The notes: generated by a model from the sequence alone, not told the origin. Positions 16,961 to 26,323 are shown, numbered from the stretch's first letter. The stretch: 64,000 nt of DNA from Bacillota bacterium (GCA_021781745.1 JAJXWH010000015.1:1-64000); one strand, 5' to 3'. Made by a program: numbers and translations.

Positions 16961-17401
16961 TTACATCTCTCCCTCTTCTATAATTTGAATTATTTCTTCT
17001 GGGGATTTTGCATTTCTAAGTCTTTCAACATTTTCTTCGTATTGAACAGTTAAAGCTATTTTTGATAATATCTCCATATGCTCATCGCCTTTTCCAGCTA
17101 TTCCAATCACTATATATGCTGTATTTCCATCCCCAAAATCTACTCCTTCAGGATATTGCGCTATAACTATTCCCGATTCAAGTATTTCCTTTTTATATTC
17201 ATTCATACCATGAGGTATTGCCACACCATTTCCCATGTAAGTTGTAACTTCTGCATCTCTAGCTTTCATTCCCTCTATATAATTATCTTTAACATAGCCA
17301 CCTTTAATTAAGAGATTACCTACTCTTTCTATCGCCTTGTCCTTAGATTCTGACACAACATTTAATACTATTCCTTCTTTTGCTAAAATTCCTTTTTCCA
17401 T
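16961..17401 (-). CDS. mtlF: PTS mannitol-specific EIIA component
   Basis: 146-aa cytosolic phosphocarrier of the mannitol/fructose EIIA family. It accepts phosphate from HPr on the histidine of VAIPHGMNEY (about residue 65) and passes it to the EIIB domain of MtlA. The surrounding TYMGNGVAIPHG is the family signature. MtlA here ends after its EIIB domain, so this separate EIIA is needed to complete the transporter. It abuts the mtlR stop codon and is followed directly by mtlD, so the three are cotranscribed. Confidence 0.95.
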   Translation of the reverse strand: MEKGILAKEGIVLNVVSESKDKAIERVGNLLIKGGYVKDNYIEGMKARDAEVTTYMGNGVAIPHGMNEYKKEILESGIVIAQYPEGVDFGDGNTAYIVIGIAGKGDEHMEILSKIALTVQYEENVERLRNAKSPEEIIQIIEEGEM

Positions 17402-19453
17402 TTAATCTTCCTCCTCGTTATTAATAATATTAATCAAATAATCTCTAATCTCTATAGCATTACCTAATTTTAAAATATCTACAAACTCTTCCTTTTCTAT
17501 TAATGATGCACTTATCTTCCCAAGAATTTTAAGTATATAATTACTCTCATTATTTCTTGCAAACATAACTATAAATGTATCTACCTTTTCTTCTGAAAAT
17601 CCTACACTTTTCATTACCAAAGGGGTATTAATTCTATAAACTCCTACAAAAGGACTTACTATTTCATCACTTCTAGTGTGTATAAGTGCTATATTAGTTC
17701 CTGGAATAACTACATTACCATTTTCTTCTCTTTTAAAAATAAGGTTTCTTATTACTTCCTTATCTTTTCCAATATTTATTTCATGAATATCCTCTACAAT
17801 AAAATTTATCAAATCCACAAATGATTCACTATTTGATTTTTTTAATTGAAAGTTTTTAACCATGGCATTAGCTAATTCATACTCATCACTTGTAACCTCA
17901 TTAGCTTTTGTTTCAGCAAATAACTCTAGTTCTTTTACAGTATTATTATCTTTGAAATTAGATATGAAATTGCTAACTTTATCTATATCAGTTTCTGTCA
18001 TAAAATGTGAAATTACAATTACATTGTCTTTTGTTTTTAAGTTCACTGGTACTGTTGATAAAATCAAATCATAATTATTTTTATCCATTTCACTATTAAT
18101 ATCATGCAATGACACTACATCAATAACTCCTATTTCATTAAACAGTGCTTTGATTTTATTACATAAGATTCTTGAAGTTCCTATGCCGCTTGGACATACT
18201 ACAAGCACCTTAATATTCCCCAACATTGCTTGCTGCTTTTGTATTGCAACTGCAATATGCATAGTTATATATCCAACTTCTTCTGGTGGAATTTTTAAAT
18301 TATACCTAGAAAATATTAGTCTGCAAGTATTTTTTATAACCGCGTATAAATCTGAATAATGCTCTTTTATTTCGCTAATTAATGGATTTATTACTTTTAA
18401 TCCTAAATTTAACATATAAAATGTTTGCCTGAAATGCTGAGCCAAATCCCTTATTAATTGATCATCTTCCACAATATTTACATGTATTTTTTTTGATACT
18501 TCTTCTGTAACTTCCTTAGATATATTCTCATAATTAATATCTGATTCTATGAATTTTTTATTATTAATGTAATATTTATAGTCACTCAAGTACAAGCACA
18601 AATAAACAAGTTCATCTTCAGGTATATTTATATTGTTTTCTTGTAATACTTCACCTAAGTGTTGTATTCTTTTATATTCCTCCAGAGATGATGTATTTTC
18701 TTTAATATCGCTAGGTAAATGTATAATTTCTTCATTTTTAGTCTTTTTTATGGATAAAAGCAATTGGATAAATAGACTAAAATACTTTACATCATTCCCC
18801 TTAAGGTAACCTAAATCAATATTTTTCAATATATCTTTTATTAATTTAATATCTTCACTTCCAAAAACAATATTAAAAAAATTCTTAATTATGGGATCAA
18901 CTTTCTCATCATAAAGAAATGCTAATAGATCCTCAAATGGTTTAAATTCAAAAAGTAATTCCACTAGTGCATTCCTTTTATTCCATTCTGAGCCTTGAAT
19001 ACTTATGCCATAACTTCTTTTTCTGATAATGCATAGATTCTTAGAAATAAGTCTTTCTTCAATATTATCTATATCTAGACTTATGCTTCCCATTACAACA
19101 TTAAACTTGTGAGAAAAATAAGAAGCTTTTAATGGTTCCTTGCTAACTAATAGCTCACATATAATTACTATTTGCCTTTGCTCTTTGCTGAATAACCATG
19201 GAATTGGAACCATCTCTAAAGATTTCTTTATATCTTCTATATTTTCTTTTTTACCTGAAATGCTTAAGTTCATATTTTCGTCATTAAATATTGTTATACT
19301 ATTTTTTTTCAATCTCTTGTTAATAGCAGAAATTTCTCTTAAAATAGTTCTTTCACTTATATCAAGGTCTTTATGAAGACGCTTAATATTAAAAGTTTCT
19401 TCGTTTAATACTGTGCTCAATATAAATTGCTGTCTCGGCGTTAAACTATTCAT
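17402..19453 (-). CDS. mtlR: Mannitol operon activator MtlR (PRD-containing)
   Basis: 683-aa PTS-controlled activator. Layout: N-terminal HTH domains (LTPRQQFILSTVL, then DISERTILREISAINKRL, about 1-140), PRD1 (about 190-290, histidine in RIQHLGEVL), PRD2 (about 300-400, histidine in GYITMHIAVAIQ), an EIIB-like domain with cysteine in VLVVCPSGIGTSRI (about 420), and a C-terminal EIIA-like domain with histidine in NIALIHTRSDE. Phosphorylation at these sites by HPr and the Mtl EII proteins reports sugar supply. The leader is about 300 bases long, with a promoter whose -35 overlaps a 55-bp element also found before mtlA. AGGTGAT precedes the ATG. Confidence 0.95.
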   Translation of the reverse strand: MNSLTPRQQFILSTVLNEETFNIKRLHKDLDISERTILREISAINKRLKKNSITIFNDENMNLSISGKKENIEDIKKSLEMVPIPWLFSKEQRQIVIICELLVSKEPLKASYFSHKFNVVMGSISLDIDNIEERLISKNLCIIRKRSYGISIQGSEWNKRNALVELLFEFKPFEDLLAFLYDEKVDPIIKNFFNIVFGSEDIKLIKDILKNIDLGYLKGNDVKYFSLFIQLLLSIKKTKNEEIIHLPSDIKENTSSLEEYKRIQHLGEVLQENNINIPEDELVYLCLYLSDYKYYINNKKFIESDINYENISKEVTEEVSKKIHVNIVEDDQLIRDLAQHFRQTFYMLNLGLKVINPLISEIKEHYSDLYAVIKNTCRLIFSRYNLKIPPEEVGYITMHIAVAIQKQQAMLGNIKVLVVCPSGIGTSRILCNKIKALFNEIGVIDVVSLHDINSEMDKNNYDLILSTVPVNLKTKDNVIVISHFMTETDIDKVSNFISNFKDNNTVKELELFAETKANEVTSDEYELANAMVKNFQLKKSNSESFVDLINFIVEDIHEINIGKDKEVIRNLIFKREENGNVVIPGTNIALIHTRSDEIVSPFVGVYRINTPLVMKSVGFSEEKVDTFIVMFARNNESNYILKILGKISASLIEKEEFVDILKLGNAIEIRDYLINIINNEEED

Positions 19454-19761
19454 TATATATCACCTGACTTACTTTTTATTTTTTATATTTTTTTGTAATA
19501 ACCTAAGAGTCTATTTTCATGAATGCTTAAATTATTATTAACTACATTTTTTTAATTTCTTTGAAAATAGATTTTCCCTTTGCAGAAAATTCAATGCATC
19601 CACTAGAAACAAAGTCATTAACTTGACATAAATTTATTTTAATTATTTGTATCAGTTTAGTCTACATTCATTTAGAAATCATACTGCGAATGTAACTAGA
19701 ATCTTAATTAATTTTCAATCAAATGCATCAATGTTAATTAATATTGCTTCTTTCACTTTCT

Positions 19762-19837
19762 ATATTAAATCATACCAAATACGTTTTCAATTTAAACAAG
19801 TTCAAATTTGTGGTACGTTTTCAATGACAAATTTAAA
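19762..19837 (-). promoter_or_regulatory. mtlR promoter with 55-bp Mtl element B
   Basis: Reading toward mtlR: TTGAAA (19785-19790), 17-base spacer and TAATAT (19762-19767). The -35 box forms the inner end of a 55-bp element (19783-19837) that is nearly identical to one before mtlA (24738-24792). The element holds two copies of ACGTTTTCAAT (plus-strand sense) 34 bases apart. Position suggests an activator site, most likely for MtlR; that is inference. Confidence 0.65.
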
Positions 19838-19896
19838 CTTTGAAAATGTTGATTTGACTGAACTTTTAATTATGTATATGTTTTTAGTGTAAAGGG

Positions 19897-19918
19897 CTCC
19901 CAGCACTTAAGCTGGGAG
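19897..19918 (-). terminator. Terminator of the adhE / small coiled-coil gene unit
   Basis: CTCCCAGC and GCTGGGAG form a perfect 8-bp G+C-rich stem with a 6-base loop, 9 bases past the stop of the 64-aa gene, followed on the minus strand by CCCTTTACAC. The T run is poor but the stem is strong. Confidence 0.6.
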
Positions 19919-19927
19919 ATTATTATG

Positions 19928-20122
19928 TTAAAAATTATCCATGCATTTTTTCAAAATATCATCAATTTCTTTAGAGTTTTCACGGTCCATTTTCATACCT
20001 GCATTAATTTTAAGTTCTTTTATCATATTAAAGACTAAATTATTCAACTTAAGCATTTCTTCTTTTAGCTCTGATATTTCTTCTTTCATGCTTGCTATTG
20101 CTTTGTTTTCTTCAACATTCAC
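19928..20122 (-). CDS. Small coiled-coil protein, 64 aa, unknown function
   Basis: Not recognised. The sequence is almost entirely charged heptads (IASMKEEISELKEEMLKLNN, LVFNMIKELKI, then KEIDDILKKCMDNF) and should form a coiled coil. The start was set at GTG 20122, with AAAGGGG about 8 bases upstream, a ribosome site like that of adhE (AAAAGGGG). A longer frame from ATG 20176 would run through the 27-bp palindrome at 20144-20170 and has no ribosome site. It follows adhE in the same direction, 65 bases on, and may be cotranscribed with it. Function cannot be inferred. Confidence 0.55.
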   Translation of the reverse strand: MNVEENKAIASMKEEISELKEEMLKLNNLVFNMIKELKINAGMKMDRENSKEIDDILKKCMDNF

Positions 20123-20143
20123 ATTTATCGCCCCTTTTATATA

Positions 20144-20170
20144 AGGCACAATCAAAATTTTCATGTGCCT
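20144..20170 (-). repeat. Termini-only copy of the structured repeat (R3)
   Basis: AGGCACAATCAAAA directly joined to TTTTCATGTGCCT. These 14 and 13 bases equal exactly the left and right ends of the full repeat at 60126-60286, in the same orientation. AGGCACA/TGTGCCT pair, making a hairpin 18 bases after the adhE stop codon, where it can act as a 3' stem-loop. Confidence 0.75.
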
Positions 20171-20187
20171 AAACATTGGTTTAAGAA

Positions 20188-22809
20188 TTATTTTTCTGTT
20201 ATTGCAACTTCTTTTTTAATTTCTTCTTGCTGATCATAAACATTAATAAACATTTGTTTTATTTCACTAACTAATGGATATCTTGGATTAGCTCCCGTAC
20301 ATAGATCATCAAAAGATAATTCAGACATCTTATCTAAGGTAGCATAGAATTTCTTTTCTGATACTCCTGCTTCCTTAATTGTCATTGGAAGATTTAATTT
20401 CATTTTTAATTCATCTATAGCATTGATTAATGCTTCTATCTTTTCATCTTCTGTTTTTCCGCCTAATTTCAAATAATCAGCAATTTTAGCATATCTATAT
20501 TTAGCATTTGGATATTTATATTGCGGGAAAGCAGCTTGTTTTCTTGGATCTTCTACTGAATTATATTTTATTACTTCGTTAATTAATAATGCATTTGCAG
20601 TTCCGTGTGGTACGTGATGTTCTGCACCTAATTTATGTGCCATTGAATGACATACTCCGAGGAATGCATTTGCAAATGCCATACCAGCTATTGTTGATGC
20701 ATGAGCCATCTTTTCTCTGGCTTTTATATTAGTTGTTCCTTCAGTGTATGCTAGCGGTAAATACTTAAAGATTAATCTTGCTGCCTCTAATGCTAAACCA
20801 TTAGAATAATCTGACGCAAGCACCGATACATAAGCTTCTATTGCATGAACTAGAGCATCTATACCTGATGATGCGGTTAATCCTCTTGGCATATTCATCA
20901 TTAATTCTGCATCAATTATAGCCATGTTAGGCGTTAATTGATAATCCGCTAAAGGATATTTTACCCCTGTCTTTTCATCTGTGATAACTGCAAATGGTGT
21001 AACTTCTGAACCAGTACCTGCTGATGTTGGTACAGCAACGAAAGAAGCTTTTTTACCAATCTTAGGCATATTGTAGATTCTCTTTCTGATATCCATAAAG
21101 ATCATTGCTAAATCTTCAAATGCTACATCTGGTTGTTCATAAAGAACCCACATGATTTTAGCAGCATCCATTGGTGAACCACCACCAACTGCTATTATTG
21201 TATCAGGTTCAAAGTTAAGCATCTCCTTAGCACCTTTTCTTGCGCTTTCAAGAGTTGGATCTGGCTGTACATCATAGAATATTCTATAGTCTACACCTAT
21301 TTGTTCTAATACCTTAGTAACATTATCAAGAACTCCTAAATCGTACAAAATCTTATCCGTTACAATATAGGCTTTTTTTCGGTGCATATCCTTTAGTTCT
21401 TCAAGAGCCATTCCTAAACAACCATACTTAAAGTAAATCTTTTCAGGAACCTTAAACCAAAGCATATTTTCTCTCCTTCTTGCTACACTCTTAATATTTA
21501 ATAAATGCTTAACTCCAACATTTTCTGATATTGAGTTTCCACCCCAAGAACCGCAGCCTAAAGTAAATGATGGTGCTATTCTAAAGTTATATGTGTCACC
21601 TGCTGCGCCATGTGAAGCTGGCATATTAACAAATGTTCTTGAAGTTTTCATTGCTGCTCCAAAGGCTTCAATTCTATCTTTGCACATTAATTCATTAGTA
21701 TATAAAACTGAAGTATGACCCATACCTCCGTATGCTAAAACCTTACAAGCTTTATCTAAAGCATCATCAAAAGTTTTTGCCTTATACATAGCTAAGACTG
21801 GAGATAATTTTTCATGAGATAATGGCTCTTCAGGTCCGATTAATTCTACTTCTCCAATTAATACTTTTGTATCTTCTGGAACTTCAATTCCAGCTAATTG
21901 TGCTATCCTAAAAGCTGATTGACCAACTATTTCTCCATTTACAGTACCATTAATCATTATTGTTTTTCTTACTTTATCTACTTCATCACCATTTAAGAAA
22001 TAAGAGCCTCTTTCGATAAACTCATTTTTAACTTCATCATAAACTTTATCTATTGCAATAATAGCTTGTTCTGATGCACAGATAACACCATTGTCAAAAG
22101 TCTTTGAAAGAAGAATTGAATTAACAGCCATTTTAATATGAGCAGTTTCATCAATGATAACTGGTGTATTACCTGCACCAACACCTAGTGCTGGTTTACC
22201 TGATGAGTAAGCAGCCTTAACCATTGCTGGGCCCCCTGTCGCAAGGATGATATCAGCTTCCTTCATAACTATTCCTGAAAGTTCAATTGATGGTTCATCT
22301 ATCCAGCCTATTATTCCTTCTGGAGCACCTGCTTTAACTGCTGCTTCAAGAACTATTCTAGCTGCTTCTATTGTTGATTTTTTTGCTCTTGGATGTGGTG
22401 AGAAAATTACACCATTTCTTGTTTTTAAAGATATTAGTGCTTTAAATATAGCAGTAGATGTTGGATTAGTTGTTGGAACAATAGCTGCAACAACACCAAT
22501 TGGTTCTGCAACTTTTGTGATACCAAAAGCATCATCTGTTTCCAAAACACCACAAGTTTTCTCATTCTTATATTTATTATAAACATATTCAGAAGCTAAA
22601 TGATTTTTAATAACTTTATCTTCAAATATACCCATGCGAGATTCTTCAACAGCCATCTTAGCAAGTGGTATTCTTGCATCAAGTGCTGCCATTGCTGCTT
22701 CTCTAAAAATTTTGTCTACTTGTTCTTGTGTATAAGTAGCGTATTTCTTTTGAGCAGCTCTAATTTGCTCCATTTTTTTCTTTAATTGCTCGACATTTGT
22801 CACTTTCAT
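20188..22809 (-). CDS. adhE: Bifunctional acetaldehyde-CoA/alcohol dehydrogenase
   Basis: 873-aa two-domain enzyme turning acetyl-CoA (or butyryl-CoA) into aldehyde and then alcohol, regenerating NAD+ during fermentation. Residues 1-440 are the aldehyde dehydrogenase part, with VAAIVPTTNPTSTAIF and catalytic Cys244 in DNGVICASEQA. Residues about 460-873 are the iron-dependent alcohol dehydrogenase, with AVGGGSPMDAAK, GIDALVHAIEAY and metal ligands in GVCHSMAHKLGAEHHVPHG. Length is typical. AAAAGGGG precedes the ATG. It lies between mtlA and mtlR. Mannitol yields more NADH than glucose, so alcohol formation fits the locus. A Rex-like site lies about 100 bases upstream. Confidence 0.97.
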   Translation of the reverse strand: MKVTNVEQLKKKMEQIRAAQKKYATYTQEQVDKIFREAAMAALDARIPLAKMAVEESRMGIFEDKVIKNHLASEYVYNKYKNEKTCGVLETDDAFGITKVAEPIGVVAAIVPTTNPTSTAIFKALISLKTRNGVIFSPHPRAKKSTIEAARIVLEAAVKAGAPEGIIGWIDEPSIELSGIVMKEADIILATGGPAMVKAAYSSGKPALGVGAGNTPVIIDETAHIKMAVNSILLSKTFDNGVICASEQAIIAIDKVYDEVKNEFIERGSYFLNGDEVDKVRKTIMINGTVNGEIVGQSAFRIAQLAGIEVPEDTKVLIGEVELIGPEEPLSHEKLSPVLAMYKAKTFDDALDKACKVLAYGGMGHTSVLYTNELMCKDRIEAFGAAMKTSRTFVNMPASHGAAGDTYNFRIAPSFTLGCGSWGGNSISENVGVKHLLNIKSVARRRENMLWFKVPEKIYFKYGCLGMALEELKDMHRKKAYIVTDKILYDLGVLDNVTKVLEQIGVDYRIFYDVQPDPTLESARKGAKEMLNFEPDTIIAVGGGSPMDAAKIMWVLYEQPDVAFEDLAMIFMDIRKRIYNMPKIGKKASFVAVPTSAGTGSEVTPFAVITDEKTGVKYPLADYQLTPNMAIIDAELMMNMPRGLTASSGIDALVHAIEAYVSVLASDYSNGLALEAARLIFKYLPLAYTEGTTNIKAREKMAHASTIAGMAFANAFLGVCHSMAHKLGAEHHVPHGTANALLINEVIKYNSVEDPRKQAAFPQYKYPNAKYRYAKIADYLKLGGKTEDEKIEALINAIDELKMKLNLPMTIKEAGVSEKKFYATLDKMSELSFDDLCTGANPRYPLVSEIKQMFINVYDQQEEIKKEVAITEK

Positions 22810-22911
22810 TAATATTCGCCCCTTTTAGTTTATTTAACATATCTGATTTATACTCAATTAGTGAACTTGATTTATACTTTTTTAATAAGACTGTATGCAC
22901 TCAAACATTGT

Positions 22912-22929
22912 TTGTTAATTATCAATCAA
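22912..22929. promoter_or_regulatory. Rex-like operator upstream of adhE
   Basis: TTGTTAATTATCAATCAA compares with the Rex consensus TTGTTAA-N4-TTAACAA. One half is perfect and the other matches 4 of 7. Rex represses fermentation genes such as adhE when NADH is low in many clostridia. The rest of the 440-base gap holds the mtlA terminator and no gene. Confidence 0.45.
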
Positions 22930-23182
22930 TATTTTTGATCTTTTAAGAAAAAACTTTTGTTTTCTCCCATTAAATATTCTTAATTTGGAAATAAAATTCA
23001 AATACCATTGATTATTTATTGAATAAATTATAATTTTTCTTTTAAACTATATTATCTTTTCTTTGTTACATTACCATTTTAATAAAGTAATTGTTCTAAA
23101 ATATTAAACTTTGATAATTTTTTAACTTATAAGTGCAAAAAAAATACCCAGTATTATTACTTATATTTATAAATCTTACAAC

Positions 23183-23209
23183 AAAGGACAATCACATCAA
23201 TTGTCCTTT
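23183..23209 (-). terminator. mtlA terminator
   Basis: AAAGGACAAT and ATTGTCCTTT form a perfect 10-bp stem with a 7-base loop, about 40 bases past the mtlA stop. It separates mtlA from adhE, indicating that adhE has its own promoter. Confidence 0.7.
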
Positions 23210-23250
23210 ATTGTTAAGATTTTATAACCTTTTATTAGATTAACTTTTTA

Positions 23251-24660
23251 CTATTTTAATGTACTTATAAACTCATCATATTTTGAACGATCTAAGAAGT
23301 TCTTAATTGTAATTATATTAGCTGTATTTGCTGATTTTCTTGCTCTTTCAACTAGATTTTCTTGAGTAAATACTACATCAGCATCTTGTGGAATACTATC
23401 AACTGATGAATGCTTAACAGCAACATCATTAATTCCGGCATCTTTTAAAGCTTTTTTAAGGATTGACTCTCCCATTGCAGAAGATCCCATACCTGCATCA
23501 CAAGCAAATACTATTAACTTAACATCAGTTTTTGATACGTTAACTGCAGTTTCAGCAGCCTTTACACCTTTGCTTTCAGCTTTCATGTCTTTCATTTTAG
23601 CTTGAGCTTCATTAATGTCTTGTTCTCCTCCATTGTCTTTTGAAGCTTTAAGAATTATTGATCCAACTAAGAAAGATACGATTGCACCTACAACAACTCC
23701 TGCTAAAACAGATGCATATCCACCTTTAGGTGTCATAGCCATTACTGCAAAGATACTTCCTGGTGAAGCTGGTGCTTGAAGTCCTGCCCCAGTTAATACG
23801 AAAGTTAAATCTGCACAAATTCCTCCAGCTATTGCTGCTAATATTAATACTGGTTTCATCAAGATATATGGGAAGTATATTTCATGTATTCCTCCAAGGA
23901 AGTGAATGATTATAGCTCCTGGAGCTGATTGTTTTGCATTGCCTTTACCATAGAATGTATAAGCTAAAAGTATACCAAGACCTGGACCTGGATTTGCTTC
24001 AAGTAAGAAGAATATTGATTTACCTAATTCTTGTGCTTGTTGAATTCCAAGTGGAGATAATATACCATGGTTAATTGCATTGTTTAAAAATAATACCTTC
24101 GCTGGCTCAATAAATATGTCGATTAAAGGTAAAAGTCCCATATTAGTAACTACAGTAGCCAAACTCCCTAATGTGTTTGAAAAAGCAGTAACAACTGGTT
24201 CAATACAAGTATAACCTATAAGTGATACGATTCCTCCAAAAATTCCAGCTGAAAAGTTATTAATTAACATTTCAAAACCTGTTGGAACTTTTCCTTCTAA
24301 CAATTGATCCACTTTTTTGATAACATATCCACCAAATGGTCCCATAATCATTGCTCCTAAGAACATTGGAATAGAAGCTCCGACTACAACACCTGCAGTT
24401 GCTATTGCACCAACTACTGCTCCTCTTTGTCCATATACAAGTTTACCACCTGTATACCCAATAAGTAATGGTAATAAGTAAGTTATCATTGGACCTACTA
24501 ACTTGCCAAAGTATTCATTTGGAATCCATCCAGTAGGAATAAATAAAGCCGTAATTAAACCCCAAGCAATAAATGCACCGATGTTAGGTAATACCATACC
24601 ACTTAAAAAACTACCTAATCTTTGTACGCTTCCTTTTAGAGACGATTTGTTAGTTTCCAT
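23251..24660 (-). CDS. mtlA: PTS mannitol transporter EIICB
   Basis: 469-aa mannitol permease. Residues about 1-340 are the membrane EIIC domain with several hydrophobic spans and the conserved [11 protein letters not shown] substrate motif. The C-terminal EIIB domain (about 375-469) has the phospho-cysteine in [14 protein letters not shown]. The EIIA domain found in enteric MtlA is absent and is supplied by mtlF. It imports mannitol and phosphorylates it to mannitol-1-P. GGAGG precedes the ATG. Its promoter (TTGAAA, 17 bases, TAAGAT) overlaps a 55-bp element shared with mtlR. Unusually, adhE lies between it and the rest of the mtl genes. Confidence 0.96.
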   Translation of the reverse strand: METNKSSLKGSVQRLGSFLSGMVLPNIGAFIAWGLITALFIPTGWIPNEYFGKLVGPMITYLLPLLIGYTGGKLVYGQRGAVVGAIATAGVVVGASIPMFLGAMIMGPFGGYVIKKVDQLLEGKVPTGFEMLINNFSAGIFGGIVSLIGYTCIEPVVTAFSNTLGSLATVVTNMGLLPLIDIFIEPAKVLFLNNAINHGILSPLGIQQAQELGKSIFFLLEANPGPGLGILLAYTFYGKGNAKQSAPGAIIIHFLGGIHEIYFPYILMKPVLILAAIAGGICADLTFVLTGAGLQAPASPGSIFAVMAMTPKGGYASVLAGVVVGAIVSFLVGSIILKASKDNGGEQDINEAQAKMKDMKAESKGVKAAETAVNVSKTDVKLIVFACDAGMGSSAMGESILKKALKDAGINDVAVKHSSVDSIPQDADVVFTQENLVERARKSANTANIITIKNFLDRSKYDEFISTLK

Positions 24661-24716
24661 AATAAAACCTCCATTTATTTTATTTATATACTTTAGTATT
24701 AGTTCTTTCAGTTATT

Positions 24717-24792
24717 ATCTTATAGCATGGCTAAAACCTTTTCAATTTAAACAACTTCAAAATTGAGTTACGTTTTCAATGACAAATTTAAA
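24717..24792 (-). promoter_or_regulatory. mtlA promoter with 55-bp Mtl element A
   Basis: TTGAAA (24740-24745), 17-base spacer and TAAGAT (24717-24722), reading toward mtlA, giving a leader of about 50 bases. The -35 box is the inner end of a 55-bp element (24738-24792) differing from the mtlR copy at only a handful of positions. The same geometry at both promoters argues for a shared activator site. Confidence 0.65.
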
Positions 24793-24796
24793 ATAC

Positions 24797-24836
24797 AAAA
24801 AAAGTGCACCTATACTAACGCAGCATAAGTACACTT
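24797..24836 (-). terminator. Terminator of the RND efflux operon
   Basis: On the minus strand AAGTGTAC...GTGCACTT pair, with an inner TTATGCT/AGTATAG extension by G-U pairs, followed by seven T residues. It ends the TolC-like gene about 78 bases after its stop. Confidence 0.75.
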
Positions 24837-24913
24837 TCACCACTTTCATTAATTTTATACATATATAAATTAGTTATATATATTGATGAATTAATCTCTA
24901 CTAATTAAATAAA

Positions 24914-26206
24914 CTACTTAGCACTACTTTGTCCACTTGCACTTGCACCAGAAGAAAGCAGCCAAGGCTTTTGAATTTCCTCTTTTAAAGTATTGTATCC
25001 ATCAATAGCACTTCTTAATTGAATGTCTAAGTCCAAACTATTAACAACTAAAGCATCATAATCAGATTTAGTCATTAATCCTAAATCATATTTAAGCTTC
25101 GCATTACTAAGTTGTTTATTTGTTAATTCTATATTCTGCTTTATATAACTGATATTATCTTCTGTTGCAAGAAGATTTGTATATAGTGTTCTCAACGTAT
25201 CTTTTAATTGTTTTTTAGTATCATCTAGAGTTGTTTCAGTCGTATAAATACCTAACTTGGTATTTAAATATGCTAAACGTCCTGACAAAGCACTAGTATA
25301 CGCACTTTTCTTTTTTTCATACGTGTTGTAATCATTCATATATTGATCAAAAGTTTCGCCATCAATCATTGTTGGCATTGTAGCACCATCAGATGTGCTT
25401 TTTGCAGTATTCACATCATTTTCAGTCACTTGATTATTAGAATCACTATAATAATCTTTATTAAGCTTACTTAATTGTTCTTTATATTTTAATTCAGAAT
25501 CTATAACATTATCTAGATATTCATCTATAGAACCATTTACTTTAAATTCCTCATATTTAATATCTTGCTCTAAGCTATATAGTGTTACATCTTTACCAGT
25601 TAATACTTTAAAGCTATATTCTGTATCCTTTAATGCATTTTGACTAGATTTTAGCGCATTTTGTAAATTTTCAACTTGAAGTGCTGTAGCTTGTAAATCA
25701 AGTGTTGTTGTAATTCCCAAGCTTTGCTTTAATTGTGCATCACTTAACTGTTTAGTTTTAACTGCTATATCCTTTGTAGCCTTGTCTATTTTCATTTGGC
25801 TTGTAACAATACTATTATAAGCAGTTGTAGTTTTTTGTATTAACGAATCTTCATCAAAATCTCTTTGTTGTTTAAGTTGATTTAGTGCATTATCACGAGT
25901 ATCACTATTAAGGTCTTCTTTGTCACCACTAACTCCATTTGCATCATCAATTTTTTGATTAACATCATTAATCTTATCTTGATAACTTATTTTTTCTTCA
26001 TCAATTTTTAATGTATCACTATTACTAATAGCTGCATTTATCGCATCTTGTAAAGTAAGAAGTTGTTTTCCGTTTACTATTTGTGTGCTTGTAGCAGTAC
26101 TTGCGTTTTGTTGTGTAGTATCTGCTGCAAATGCTGGTATAACACTTCCGCTTATAACACTCATTCCAATTGCAAAAGCAATTAATTTATTTATATTCTT
26201 TCTCAT
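24914..26206 (-). CDS. TolC-family protein
   Basis: 430-aa protein with a signal peptide (MRKNINKLIAFAIGMSVISG, then PAFAADTT) and two copies of the TolC/OEP coiled-coil pattern. Copy 1 begins LTLQDAINAAISNSDTLK and copy 2 lies around residues 310-410 (NISYIKQNIELTNKQLSNAK and KYDLGLMTKSDYDALVV). In diderm bacteria such proteins form the outer-membrane channel of RND pumps; this organism appears to be a monoderm, so the role is unclear. The start at 26206 has GAGGAG at 8 bases. It is the third gene of an operon with an adaptor and an RND pump. Confidence 0.85.
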   Translation of the reverse strand: MRKNINKLIAFAIGMSVISGSVIPAFAADTTQQNASTATSTQIVNGKQLLTLQDAINAAISNSDTLKIDEEKISYQDKINDVNQKIDDANGVSGDKEDLNSDTRDNALNQLKQQRDFDEDSLIQKTTTAYNSIVTSQMKIDKATKDIAVKTKQLSDAQLKQSLGITTTLDLQATALQVENLQNALKSSQNALKDTEYSFKVLTGKDVTLYSLEQDIKYEEFKVNGSIDEYLDNVIDSELKYKEQLSKLNKDYYSDSNNQVTENDVNTAKSTSDGATMPTMIDGETFDQYMNDYNTYEKKKSAYTSALSGRLAYLNTKLGIYTTETTLDDTKKQLKDTLRTLYTNLLATEDNISYIKQNIELTNKQLSNAKLKYDLGLMTKSDYDALVVNSLDLDIQLRSAIDGYNTLKEEIQKPWLLSSGASASGQSSAK

Positions 26207-26269
26207 GTGCAATCTCCTCTTCATTAAATTTTTATCTTACTATATAATACATTTTTCTTAATACATCTA

Positions 26270-26305
26270 GGGACCATATCTAAAATTAAATTTTAGCATG
26301 GTCTC
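26270..26305. repeat. Intergenic stem-loop between RND pump and TolC-like genes
   Basis: GGACCAT and ATGGTCT arms enclose a second paired segment TAAAATT/AATTTTA. There is no T run in the direction of the operon, so it is more likely an mRNA processing or stability hairpin than a terminator. Confidence 0.45.
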
Positions 26306-26323
26306 TTTTAAACTTCTACATGT

